Assembly: GCF_000422465.1 (NCBI RefSeq)
Contig: NZ_AULV01000019.1
Span: 1-64,000, forward strand
Origin: Paenibacillus harenae DSM 16969
Lineage (GTDB): Bacteria > Bacillota > Bacilli > Paenibacillales > Paenibacillaceae
Direction of reading: 5' to 3'
DNA: 64,000 bases
Shown: piece by piece, positions 26,845 to 34,309 of the stretch
How the letters are laid out: each line of letters opens with the position of its first letter
Numbering within the stretch: position 1 is the stretch's first letter
Program-made: the position numbers and the translations under genes
Notes under the pieces: model-generated
Told to the model about the DNA's origin: nothing
Seen by the model: the letters and a program-made list of their open reading frames with translations, nothing else
Database searches by the model: none

Positions 26845-28776
26845 ATGAAAGCGTTATACAAGTTCGCGGTTGTCCTCGTACTGTCCTATTTCATAGTAGT
26901 CCCCATTTTGGCTTTGCCTGTAAATGCCTTATCGGACGCTCCGGTGACAGTGATAACGGAGTGGGAGATGAAGTGGGAGGAGAATAGTTTATCAACTGCT
27001 ATTGAAGCCGCTTCCGACTACCAGGAGGAGAGTGGGTGGTTTCCGTTTAAATATGGCGAACCCGATCCTGAAAAACCTGCAGATATTCATTCAGCTTGGC
27101 TACGATTTCAGTTGCCTGATTTAACTTGGACACGTCCTGCAATACTAATTAGCAAATTGACTGCAACAGATGTGGACATTTTTATAGACAATCAAGTGGT
27201 TTATGAATCTCACAGAGATTATCCCTTTACTAAAAACGAAATATTGCTGCCCCTTTCACCAAATGAATCAAAAAAATTCATCTATATCAAATTAGAAACG
27301 GAGAGAAATTGGCTTGGACTAAAAGAACAGCTTGTAATTGGAGAACATGACGAACTCAAACAAGGTTACATGAAACGTGATATTCTTGATGTCATTTTAG
27401 GTGCCTCACTTATTTTTATTTCATTATCTATGCTGCTGGGCATAACCGTTTTGAACAAATCGTTTATGATCGGTTGGAATTCATTGTGTGTGATTATTCT
27501 ATCCTTGGGTTTGATGATCGTAACGTATTCTCCGTTTCTACATACTAATTACCCAGAGATCGGGTTAATATCCTATTACTTATTTGATATATCTTCTACT
27601 TTGTTTATGGCCTCGATTTTCATTTTTTTTGAGAAGATATTTGGAAAAGGGCCATTTGGAATTATATCGATATTTAAAAGGATTCAGATTATTATTGCAC
27701 TCAGTAATACTATCCTGTTATTATTAGGGTTTTTCTTTGACATCTTCAAAGAATGGCAGTTATTAGCCGGGACTTTATTCTTTGGTTTATCCATAATTGT
27801 AGGAAATATTCTCCTTGTGGGTTTTCTGGTTTTTTATTGCAGAAAAGGGAATAAGGATGCCATCATTTTAACGACAGGTTTTGGAATATTCGCTGTAATA
27901 GGAGTAGCAGAAGTCTCTCTGTATTTTATTAAAAGCAGCGGATATTCTCTATTTTTGTGGAAGTGGGGCATCCTTTTTTTTATTGCCTCACTTATTATTA
28001 TATTGGCTAGACGAGTGATTCATAATTACGAACAAGTTGTTAGGTATTCACAAAAACTAGAAATATTTAATAATGAGCTTCAAAGATCAGAGAAGATGGA
28101 GATTATTAGTCAATTAGCAGCATCGGTTGCACACGAAGTGAGGAATCCGTTACAAGTAACCCGTGGTTTTCTTCAATTGCTTGGTGAAAAAACGGTAAAT
28201 GATAAAGATAAAGGTTTCTTGAATCTTGCGATGAATGAGCTCGATCGCGCTTCGGAGATCATCACTGATTTTTTAACTTTTGCAAAGCCGCAGGTCGATC
28301 AAATAACTCTGCTTCATATTGCAAATGAGCTTTCACAAATTGAAGGAATGCTAGTCCCATTAGCTACAATGCAGGGAGCTACTTTTCATGTTGATTTAAG
28401 TCCGGATCTATTTATAAAAGGGAATTCGTCAAAACTAAAGCAGGCATTAATAAATATCATTAAAAATAGTATTGAAGCACTAGGCGAAGATGGGGAAATC
28501 CGTATTCATGCTTATGAAGAATTAGAATCAAAAATGGTCATTATTCGAATTAAAGATAATGGCGAGGGAATAAGCGAGGAGGATCTTAAACGACTGGGTG
28601 AACCATATTATTCCAATAAGACTAAGGGAACCGGCTTAGGGTTGATGGTAACCTTCCGAATTATAGAGGCTATGCACGGAAAGATCCAATTTATAAGCAA
28701 AAAGGGAGAAGGGACGGAAGCAATTATTTATTTTCCATCAGGTAAAAATAGCATCAATCACTCTATTGCCGAGTAA
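26845..28776 (+). CDS. Seven-transmembrane (7TMR-DISM-like) sensor histidine kinase, orphan
   Basis: This protein of about 643 residues has a signal/membrane segment (residues 1-30), an extracellular beta-rich domain (about 60-190, AWLRFQLPDL, DVDIFIDNQVVYES) like the 7TMR-DISM sensor module, about seven membrane helices (190-400), and a HisKA/HATPase kinase with histidine 430 (SVAHEVRNPLQ) and GTGLGLMV. The kinase half resembles sporulation kinases. The gene is clearly more AT-rich than its neighbours, suggesting transfer. ATG 26845 follows GAGGTG; ATG 26815 is the upstream alternative. No response regulator is adjacent. It converges on the NHLP precursor gene 18 bases away, and both carry Spo0A-box-like promoters. 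Confidence 0.88.
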   Translation: MKALYKFAVVLVLSYFIVVPILALPVNALSDAPVTVITEWEMKWEENSLSTAIEAASDYQEESGWFPFKYGEPDPEKPADIHSAWLRFQLPDLTWTRPAILISKLTATDVDIFIDNQVVYESHRDYPFTKNEILLPLSPNESKKFIYIKLETERNWLGLKEQLVIGEHDELKQGYMKRDILDVILGASLIFISLSMLLGITVLNKSFMIGWNSLCVIILSLGLMIVTYSPFLHTNYPEIGLISYYLFDISSTLFMASIFIFFEKIFGKGPFGIISIFKRIQIIIALSNTILLLLGFFFDIFKEWQLLAGTLFFGLSIIVGNILLVGFLVFYCRKGNKDAIILTTGFGIFAVIGVAEVSLYFIKSSGYSLFLWKWGILFFIASLIIILARRVIHNYEQVVRYSQKLEIFNNELQRSEKMEIISQLAASVAHEVRNPLQVTRGFLQLLGEKTVNDKDKGFLNLAMNELDRASEIITDFLTFAKPQVDQITLLHIANELSQIEGMLVPLATMQGATFHVDLSPDLFIKGNSSKLKQALINIIKNSIEALGEDGEIRIHAYEELESKMVIIRIKDNGEGISEEDLKRLGEPYYSNKTKGTGLGLMVTFRIIEAMHGKIQFISKKGEGTEAIIYFPSGKNSINHSIAE

Positions 28777-28794
28777 TTGACGCTATTAATTTCT

Positions 28795-29034
28795 TTATTC
28801 CCACATAGGATATTTTACAGATGCGTCTGATTGAACTTCAGATGGATTCGGTGGAATAACTAAATGATACTTGTTAGGAGTATCTTCAACAGCCTCGAGT
28901 TCAATTGTATCGGGGACATCAATCCCAAATGTTTCTTTTAGAGCTTTCTTCGGATCGGCGAGCAGCAGTTTTTTGAACTTGGCATCTTCCCAAGCTTTTT
29001 GAATAATTTTTTCTCTTAATTGTTCTGATGACAC
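28795..29034 (-). CDS. NHLP-leader peptide precursor 1, C-terminal Met-Trp-Glu
   Basis: From GTG 29034 this encodes 79 residues and looks like a RiPP precursor with a nitrile-hydratase-like leader. LREKIIQKAWEDAKFKK, LLADPKKALKETFGIDVP and the boundary VIPPNP are the NHLP hallmarks. The tail after VIPP is short (about 17 residues) and ends in PMWE. The longer frame to 29070 lacks a ribosome site; GGAAGGGTG lies about eight bases before the GTG. A paralogue with the same promoter lies at 29548-29790 and an isoprenoid-synthase-like gene at 29899. No lanthionine, YcaO or radical-SAM enzyme is nearby. Confidence 0.82.
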   Translation of the reverse strand: MSSEQLREKIIQKAWEDAKFKKLLLADPKKALKETFGIDVPDTIELEAVEDTPNKYHLVIPPNPSEVQSDASVKYPMWE

Positions 29035-29055
29035 AATAATCACCCTTCCGAATAT

Positions 29056-29127
29056 GTATAACATTACCATTCTAAGTCTATCATGTTATTTCGACAAATT
29101 CTATATATAATTGCTACTTTTCGACTA
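29056..29127 (-). promoter_or_regulatory. Promoter of precursor 1 with Spo0A boxes
   Basis: Reading the minus strand, a perfect Spo0A-type box TTTGTCGAA (29090-29098) sits just upstream of a weak -35 ATGATA. A 17-base spacer and the -10 TTATAC (29056-29061) follow. A second box-like TAGTCGAA is at 29120-29127. The arrangement is repeated upstream of precursor 2 at the same distance from the start codon (43 versus 42 bases). Confidence 0.6.
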
Positions 29128-29193
29128 TAAAATAATTCTATCGAATCAGAATTATAGTCTTGATTGATGGTTCGGAAGGTTCTTGCTCAAAAT

Positions 29194-29232
29194 AGAAGCA
29201 CCAGCTTCACGCAAAGAGCGAGTGGTGCTTCT
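29194..29232 (-). terminator. Hairpin downstream of the decayed precursor copy
   Basis: Ten-base arms AGAAGCACCA and TGGTGCTTCT enclose 19 bases, followed on the minus strand by ATTTTG. It is a likely terminator for transcripts of the pseudogene. Confidence 0.6.
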
Positions 29233-29244
29233 TTGTATTGTAAT

Positions 29245-29465
29245 TTAGTTAACACTTATATTGGTGCCTTCTTTTGGGCCGTCAGCTTTCATTTCAGTAG
29301 GCTTAGGAGGGATAACAAAGAAAACTTTAGTAAGCGTTTCATTAACACTTCAATATCAAGGGATTTTGGAATTTCCATACCGAAGGATTCTTTCACAGCA
29401 GCTTATGGTTTAGCGAGGAATGTAGAACTTTATCGGAAAAGTGTATCATCATCACATAATGTAGG
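29245..29465 (-). pseudogene. Decayed third NHLP-leader precursor
   Basis: The minus strand aligns with precursor 2 along most of its length. In-frame pieces read KESFGMEIPKSLDIEV and then VNETLTKVFFVIPPKPTE. The copy is broken by AAA to TAA within the leader (the ADP/ANP-K-A-A-V segment) and by a one-base deletion after the DIEV codons. The C-terminus reads on to KADGPKEGTNISVN and has lost the Met-Trp-Glu end. It lies between the two intact copies, so it is a tandem duplicate that has decayed. Confidence 0.8.
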
Positions 29466-29494
29466 AATCTGCGGAATTTAACAAAAAACTAAAT

Positions 29495-29542
29495 GAAAAA
29501 AAGCGTCAATCCAACCTGCAGGAGGAATTGACGCTTTTTTTT
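29495..29542. terminator. Bidirectional terminator after precursor 2
   Basis: Arms AAGCGTCAAT and ATTGACGCTT pair, flanked by an A run on one side and a T run on the other. It should end transcription from precursor 2 on the minus strand. Confidence 0.88.
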
Positions 29543-29547
29543 ATGAT

Positions 29548-29790
29548 TTATTCCCACATAGCTGCTGCTTTAGGACCATTTGTTTTCAGCTCAGTAGGTT
29601 TTGGGGGGATGACAAAGAAAACTTTGCTAGGTGTTTCGCTAACAACTTCAACTTCAAGAGATTCAGGGAATTCAATGCCGAAGTATTCTTTTACAGCGGC
29701 TTTTGGATTAGCAAGGAATTTTTCTTTAAACGCCTCATCTTCCCATGCTTTTGCGATAATTTGATCTTTCAATGCCATTTCAGTTGCCAC
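29548..29790 (-). CDS. NHLP-leader peptide precursor 2, C-terminal Met-Trp-Glu
   Basis: From GTG 29790 this encodes 80 residues: KDQIIAKAWEDEAFKEK, FLANPKAAVKEYFGIEFP, VSETPSKVFFVIPPKP, then a tail ending in AAAMWE. It is paralogous to precursor 1, and the MWE end is the part of the tail conserved between them. AAAGGGTG lies eight bases before the GTG. It begins about 110 bases after the end of the isoprenoid-synthase-like gene, with no terminator between, but also has its own promoter. I infer that the C-terminal tail is the modified product and the rest a leader. Confidence 0.82.
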   Translation of the reverse strand: MATEMALKDQIIAKAWEDEAFKEKFLANPKAAVKEYFGIEFPESLEVEVVSETPSKVFFVIPPKPTELKTNGPKAAAMWE

Positions 29791-29811
29791 AAAAATCACC
29801 CTTTCTATATT

Positions 29812-29858
29812 GTATAACTTTACCAACAAATTGTATCATAGCATTTCGCAGGATTCTA
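29812..29858 (-). promoter_or_regulatory. Promoter of precursor 2, paralogous to that of precursor 1
   Basis: The 27-base element at 29832-29858 matches the precursor 1 element (29077-29103) at 19 positions, including TAGAAT, CGAAAT and ATGATA. A -10 TTATAC follows after a 16-base spacer. The Spo0A-like core here is degenerate (CTGCGAA). Confidence 0.5.
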
Positions 29859-29898
29859 CAAGTATTTACAAAATTCTCTAAAAGTGATTTTGATATTA

Positions 29899-30843
29899 TT
29901 ACCCGTCATTTAATTGAGAAGCTAAAAAGTAGTTAAAGCCTCCCTTTTGCAGCAGCAATTTATTTGCGTCTATCGCCTCAGCGGTTTGGGTTAAATGGTC
30001 CAGAAGGTAGGAGTGGAAGTCTACTAATTCGCCTGCTCCGATTTCCAGTGTAAGCAGTCTTTCATGATTGTCGCAAGCAATCTGTACGTAAGGCTTCAGA
30101 CAGCCCCGTACGTAGATGGCGTTCTCGATTTCTTGAACGGAAAGCTTCTCGTGCGTATCCCTTCCCAGTCCGGCGGCGACTTGAGCAAGCAGCCCGTTAT
30201 AGCTTCCGTCTGCCAAATCGTCCTTCCAATCCACCCAGTCATCAGACATTTGAAGCGTCGTCAAGACAATATCGACGGCAAGCTCAAGCTGTCCGATGGA
30301 CTCCGTTTTCCCTGAAAGCAGCATCGCTCCGGTACTCGCGATCTTCACAGGACCGGCTTTACCTGCCATTCGAAGCGGCTCCGTCATTAAATAATTGTCG
30401 CGTGACTCGTTCATTACGCTGTCGGCCCAGATGGTTACATATTGATGGTAATAGCTCCAAAAAGGAGAATCAGACGGAAACAGCCCGCGCAGCACGGCGA
30501 GCATTTCAAGCAGCAGCAGATTGCCCAGGGCCAGCTGCTCCTTCCAATTTGCTGAAGGGATGCCGTCCATCACATCATCCTGAATAAAAAAATAGAGCAT
30601 TCCATATACATTAGCTAATGCCAATTGCCTGCACTGCGAATCGCTGATCCCCGTCGGTTCTTTTATCCAGAAGGGCAGCAGGCTGCATATGTAATCTTTG
30701 CCGTTGTCGTCCTTTACCGGATTGAATTTGTCCGCATATACAAGACCGGCCTTGTGAAGCGGTGCGGGAAATTGTGCGATGCGCTGTCCGGCCTCCGCAT
30801 ACACTTGAGCCAGCAATGATTTGTGCCGTTGGTACCATTCCAT
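29899..30843 (-). CDS. Class I isoprenoid-synthase-fold enzyme (ComQ-like candidate)
   Basis: This 314-residue, mainly helical protein has two aspartate-rich motifs of the trans-prenyl-transferase fold: FFIQDDVMDG (about residue 92) and LQMSDDWVDWKDDLADG (about residue 205). ComQ, which attaches an isoprenoid to a tryptophan of the ComX pheromone, has the same fold and a similar length (about 300). A plain terpene or prenyl-diphosphate synthase is the alternative. GGAGG precedes ATG 30843. Downstream on the same strand lie two precursors ending in Met-Trp-Glu, so a peptide-modifying role is attractive, though unproven. Confidence 0.7.
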   Translation of the reverse strand: MEWYQRHKSLLAQVYAEAGQRIAQFPAPLHKAGLVYADKFNPVKDDNGKDYICSLLPFWIKEPTGISDSQCRQLALANVYGMLYFFIQDDVMDGIPSANWKEQLALGNLLLLEMLAVLRGLFPSDSPFWSYYHQYVTIWADSVMNESRDNYLMTEPLRMAGKAGPVKIASTGAMLLSGKTESIGQLELAVDIVLTTLQMSDDWVDWKDDLADGSYNGLLAQVAAGLGRDTHEKLSVQEIENAIYVRGCLKPYVQIACDNHERLLTLEIGAGELVDFHSYLLDHLTQTAEAIDANKLLLQKGGFNYFLASQLNDG

Positions 30844-30860
30844 CTATGCGACCTCCGCAA

Positions 30861-30872
30861 CCTATTAATAGG
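30861..30872. promoter_or_regulatory. 12-bp perfect palindrome before the isoprenoid-synthase-like gene
   Basis: CCTATTAATAGG is a perfect palindrome 18 bases upstream of the start at 30843. A longer-spaced inverted repeat (ATATAGTA at 30906-30913 and TACTATAT at 30942-30949) lies further upstream. These could be operator sites. Confidence 0.4.
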
Positions 30873-31215
30873 ATGATTCGTCTATACTAAAGCATGAATT
30901 CGCGCATATAGTAATAGAAGACGAGCATGTTAATCCTTTCCTACTATATCATGCAGATAACAAGAAATATCTAACATTTTTTTGTAATTGAGATAGAAAT
31001 GGGTGAACTCCTTGTTGAGTAAAAAGCGAAAATCCAGTAAAATGGAGTTGGGTTGCGCATGAATGTGGTTGCTAGTGTATCCATGTCACAAACGAAGTTG
31101 CTATACTGGACTAAGGTCGAGGGAGCATCTATTACCTGAGCAGGTTTAGAAATTTGTTCTCCTGCATTAAAGTTAATACCTAGATGAAAGTTCTTTAATG
31201 TGGAGGTAGCAGGAT
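30873..31215. other. Non-coding gap without a supported gene
   Basis: This stretch separates the minus-strand isoprenoid-synthase-like gene from the plus-strand gene at 31216. It holds the inverted repeat ATATAGTA/TACTATAT and probably both divergent promoters. A 26-codon ORF at 31060 and a minus-strand ORF of 114 codons are open but have no ribosome site or recognisable similarity. Confidence 0.5.
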
Positions 31216-31785
31216 ATGAATAAAACGATGGAAATCTACGTGCTTTTAACTCATACGGGTACATTATTCTCGCGAACGATACAATTGTATACAAAGGATA
31301 GAGTAAATCATGCATCTATAGCATTTGACCGCGATTTGACGGAAGTATACAGCTTCGGCAGAAAGAACCCGAACAATCCCTTTATTGCGGGTTTCGTGAA
31401 GGAGAACGTACGCAGCGAATTTTTCAAGCATTCAACCTGCGCGCTTTACAAATGCGAGGTTAGCCAAAATGCGTATCTGAACATACGAAAACAGATCCAC
31501 CATATGGAACAAAATCAGGATCGTTATAAATACAATTTGTTTGGCTTGCTTGGCGTCATGTTCAATATTGAGATCGAACGCGAGCATGCGTACTTCTGCT
31601 CCCAGTTTGTGGCTTCCGTATTCGAACAAGGCGGAGTCAGCCTGGTGAACAAACCGCCGTTGTTCGTAACACCCGGCGACTTGGAGAACGCGTCGAAGCT
31701 TGAGTTAGTATATAACGGAAAGCTGCAATCCTATACAGGCTGCAACGAAGAGCTGCAGACGGCTGGAACATTCCGGACGGCATAA
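31216..31785 (+). CDS. Permuted NlpC/P60-like (YiiX-type) papain-fold protein
   Basis: This 189-residue protein has a histidine in VNHASIAFD (about residue 32) and a cysteine in HAYFCSQFVASVFE (about residue 128). That order, histidine before cysteine, fits the circularly permuted NlpC/P60-like cysteine hydrolases. It has no signal peptide. TGGAGGTAGC precedes ATG 31216. Its role (amide hydrolysis, possibly on lipids or cell-wall peptides) is uncertain. A terminator follows. Confidence 0.65.
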   Translation: MNKTMEIYVLLTHTGTLFSRTIQLYTKDRVNHASIAFDRDLTEVYSFGRKNPNNPFIAGFVKENVRSEFFKHSTCALYKCEVSQNAYLNIRKQIHHMEQNQDRYKYNLFGLLGVMFNIEIEREHAYFCSQFVASVFEQGGVSLVNKPPLFVTPGDLENASKLELVYNGKLQSYTGCNEELQTAGTFRTA

Positions 31786-31787
31786 CG

Positions 31788-31815
31788 AAGATCTCTCATG
31801 CGGAGATCTTTTTTC
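31788..31815 (+). terminator. Terminator after the YiiX-like gene
   Basis: The stem AAGATCTC with GAGATCTT has a seven-base loop and is followed by TTTTC. Confidence 0.88.
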
Positions 31816-31837
31816 TTATAAAGGAGGGTGAATAGCG

Positions 31838-32923
31838 ATGTCAATCATACGTTTTGGCATAATCGGCGGCGGCTGGCGGGCGGAATTTTATTTGCGGATC
31901 GCGGCTGCGCTGCCTGAACGGTTTCAAGTCCACACGATACTTGTTCGCGATGAAGAGAAGGGCCTTGCAATCGAGGCGAAGTGGGGGATACCGACCGTTC
32001 GTACGATCGGGCAATTCATGTCCAGACCGGAAAGCTTCGATTTTGCCGTCTTAGCTGTGCCGCGGACCGCAGCGCCGGATATGATTCGCATATTGGCGGA
32101 GCGTCATATCCCGGTGCTTGCGGAGACGCCGCCGGCCGCAGATCTGGAGGCGCTCAGCGATCTCTATCGGACTTTGTCAGAGAAGGCAAAAGTGCAGGTG
32201 GCCGAGCAGTATTTGTATCAGCCTATGCATGCTGCGCGGATTCAGCTGGCGCGCTCCGGCAAGCTGGGGGATGTCTCGCATGTCCAGGTGTCGGCCGCCC
32301 ATGATTATCATGGCGTCAGCCTTATTCGTCAGCTGCTGGGCATTGGCTTCGAGCAAGCGGTCATTAGCGGCCAACGCTTCTCCGCTCCGATCGTACAGGG
32401 GCCGGGCCGGCAAGGCGATCCCCGGAGCGAGGCGAAGGTTCAATCGGAGCAGAGGCTTGTGACGCTTCGTTTCGGCGATAAACTGGCCGTATATGATTTT
32501 ACATACGATCAATATTTCTCTTGGATCAGAAGAAGCCGCATTCTCGTAAGGGGTCATAAGGGTGAGATAGTCGATACGCAGCTAAGTTATTTACAGGATT
32601 TCGCGACGCCGATCCATACGGAGCTTTGCAGGGTCGATACGGGACATAACGGCAACCTTGAAGGCTATTATCACCGGGGAGTTATGGCTGACGGAGAATG
32701 GGTATACCGGAACCCGGCCGCCCCCGCCAGGCTCAGCGACGATGAGATTGCCATTGCGACTAGTCTGCTGAAGATGGGCTCTTATGCGACGGACAATGGA
32801 CCGTCCTTCTATAGTCTGGCCGAAGCGGCCCAGGATCAATACCTGGCTTTGCTGATGGGACAAGCCGCCGAATCCGGAAAAACGGTCACGACGGAGAGAC
32901 AGGTTTGGATGATGGAGGAATAA
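31838..32923 (+). CDS. Gfo/Idh/MocA family oxidoreductase
   Basis: This 361-residue protein has the Rossmann motif RFGIIGGGWRAEF (residues 5-17). The usual EKP is replaced by ETPPAAD (about residue 97), so the catalytic lysine is missing at its normal place. VAEQYLYQPMHAARI matches the helix after it. The protein may have changed chemistry or act as a sugar-binding homologue. AAGGAGGGTG precedes ATG 31838. Confidence 0.85.
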   Translation: MSIIRFGIIGGGWRAEFYLRIAAALPERFQVHTILVRDEEKGLAIEAKWGIPTVRTIGQFMSRPESFDFAVLAVPRTAAPDMIRILAERHIPVLAETPPAADLEALSDLYRTLSEKAKVQVAEQYLYQPMHAARIQLARSGKLGDVSHVQVSAAHDYHGVSLIRQLLGIGFEQAVISGQRFSAPIVQGPGRQGDPRSEAKVQSEQRLVTLRFGDKLAVYDFTYDQYFSWIRRSRILVRGHKGEIVDTQLSYLQDFATPIHTELCRVDTGHNGNLEGYYHRGVMADGEWVYRNPAAPARLSDDEIAIATSLLKMGSYATDNGPSFYSLAEAAQDQYLALLMGQAAESGKTVTTERQVWMMEE

Positions 32924-32992
32924 TAACAGATCAGTGCTTTATGCGAATCGAACAGGATTATGGTATGATCGTTGGAAAAGGAGGGGACCTGC

Positions 32993-33322
32993 TTGAAGGG
33001 ACAAGGGGGGCTCGTAGCGGCGTTGGCATTCGCGCTGCTTATCGCGATTTTCGCGGTCATTAACGTGGGATCGGTGGAGGTTAATTTTCTGTTTACGAAA
33101 GCGACGCTGCCGCTTATACTCGTCATCCTTGCGTCGACGCTTCTCGGTGGGGTGACGGCGATGCTGCTGGGCATGATTCGGCAAATCCGGTTAAACCGGA
33201 CCGTGAAATCGCTCGAGAAGCGTGTCGCGGAGCTGACGGCGGAGGTTGAGCTTTTCGGCGTGCCGGCATCAACAATCCGTACGCAGCAGACGGAACCGGC
33301 GCCAGAGCGGGATAACGAATAA
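32993..33322 (+). CDS. LapA-domain (DUF1049) small membrane protein
   Basis: From TTG 32993 this protein of about 109 residues has two hydrophobic segments (LVAALAFALLIAIFAVINV and LPLILVILASTLLGGV) around VGSVEVNFLF, the LapA pattern, then a cytoplasmic coiled helix (SLEKRVAELTAEVE). AAGGAGGGG at 32979-32987 supports this start over TTG 32972. LapA domains are found in envelope-assembly proteins; the role in Firmicutes is unclear. Confidence 0.75.
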   Translation: MKGQGGLVAALAFALLIAIFAVINVGSVEVNFLFTKATLPLILVILASTLLGGVTAMLLGMIRQIRLNRTVKSLEKRVAELTAEVELFGVPASTIRTQQTEPAPERDNE

Positions 33323-33356
33323 CTTAACTCAGGCAGGCGGGATGGAGAAGCGGCGT

Positions 33357-34274
33357 ATGTTCATTTATTCGTATACTCATCACGAGAACGAGGCAGCTTT
33401 ATGCGAGCAGGAACTTCAGGCGCTGCTCGGACAGCCTGTTCGCTGCGGAATTACGCGGAGCGCCGCCGATATTCACGTAGACCGGAGCCCGTTCGTGAAA
33501 CGGCGGATAACGGTTCAACTGGAAGCGGAAAGCATGGAGGAGCTGACGGCACTGCTGCCGTCCATCGCGCTCGAAGGAAGCACCTTCAAGGTGCTGTACA
33601 CCCAAGGCGAGGAAAAACTCGCCTACGAGGAGCAGCGGCAGCTGGAACGTGCGGCCGGCGCAGCCTTGCGAGGGACTGCCGATATGCGGAAGCCTGAGCG
33701 ACTGTTCGGCTTGACGAGCCTAGACGGGCGCTGGTATTTCGGGCCGTGCGAGGAAAGCGGAGCCGTATGGCTGAAGCATCGGAATAAGCCGCAAAATTAT
33801 TCGACTGCGCTGCCGACCAGGGCGGCCAGAGCGATCGTCAATCTGGCTGCCGGCTCGGAGACAGAAGGCATACGCCTGATTGATCCGTGCTGCGGCATGG
33901 GGACCGTTCTGATTGAAGCGATGTCGATGGGCTTTGATATCGAGGGAATCGATCTTAATCCGCTCGCGGTTCGGGGGGCCCGGGTTAATTTGGCTCACTT
34001 CGGTTATCCTGATCGCGTGAAGCTTGGCGATATGCGCAGGGCGGAAGGGGCGTATGACGCAGCGATCGTCGATATGCCCTATAATCTATGCTCCGTCCTT
34101 CCAGAGGAGGAAGAGCGGGCCATCCTGTCGAGCGCAAGAAGAATCGCCAAGCGGGCGGTCATTATTACGACGAGCCGCTTGGAGCGGCAGCTGACGCATG
34201 CAGGATGGCGTATTGCCGAATGTACGACACTTAGGAAAGCCTCTTTTACCAGATATATAACTGTAGTAGAATAA
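33357..34274 (+). CDS. THUMP-type SAM-dependent RNA methyltransferase (Trm11/UPF0020-like)
   Basis: This protein of about 305 residues has an N-terminal THUMP-like region and a Rossmann methyltransferase with IRLIDPCCGMGTVLIEA (motif I) and the catalytic IVDMPYN (an NPPY variant), as in N2-guanine tRNA methyltransferases of the Trm11/Trm14 group. The frame is open from 33246, inside the previous gene. ATG 33357 has GGAG nine bases upstream; ATG 33342 is the alternative. It lies just after the LapA-like gene and may be co-transcribed. The target RNA is unknown. Confidence 0.85.
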   Translation: MFIYSYTHHENEAALCEQELQALLGQPVRCGITRSAADIHVDRSPFVKRRITVQLEAESMEELTALLPSIALEGSTFKVLYTQGEEKLAYEEQRQLERAAGAALRGTADMRKPERLFGLTSLDGRWYFGPCEESGAVWLKHRNKPQNYSTALPTRAARAIVNLAAGSETEGIRLIDPCCGMGTVLIEAMSMGFDIEGIDLNPLAVRGARVNLAHFGYPDRVKLGDMRRAEGAYDAAIVDMPYNLCSVLPEEEERAILSSARRIAKRAVIITTSRLERQLTHAGWRIAECTTLRKASFTRYITVVE

Positions 34275-34309
34275 AGATAATGCAGCGCATAAGCGAGGTG
34301 AACCAACCA

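Noticed and set aside
29164-29481. 105-codon plus-strand ORF over the precursor region
   Set aside because: It is the antisense of the decayed NHLP precursor; the similar plus-strand ORF at 29528 is the antisense of precursor 2.
31060-31140. 26-codon plus-strand ORF that could be a further short peptide gene
   Set aside because: The nearest purine-rich site is about 12 bases away and weak, and the peptide has neither NHLP nor ComX features.
30971-31315. 114-codon minus-strand ORF before the YiiX-like gene
   Set aside because: It has no ribosome site or recognised similarity, and its 5' end overlaps the real gene at 31216 in antisense.
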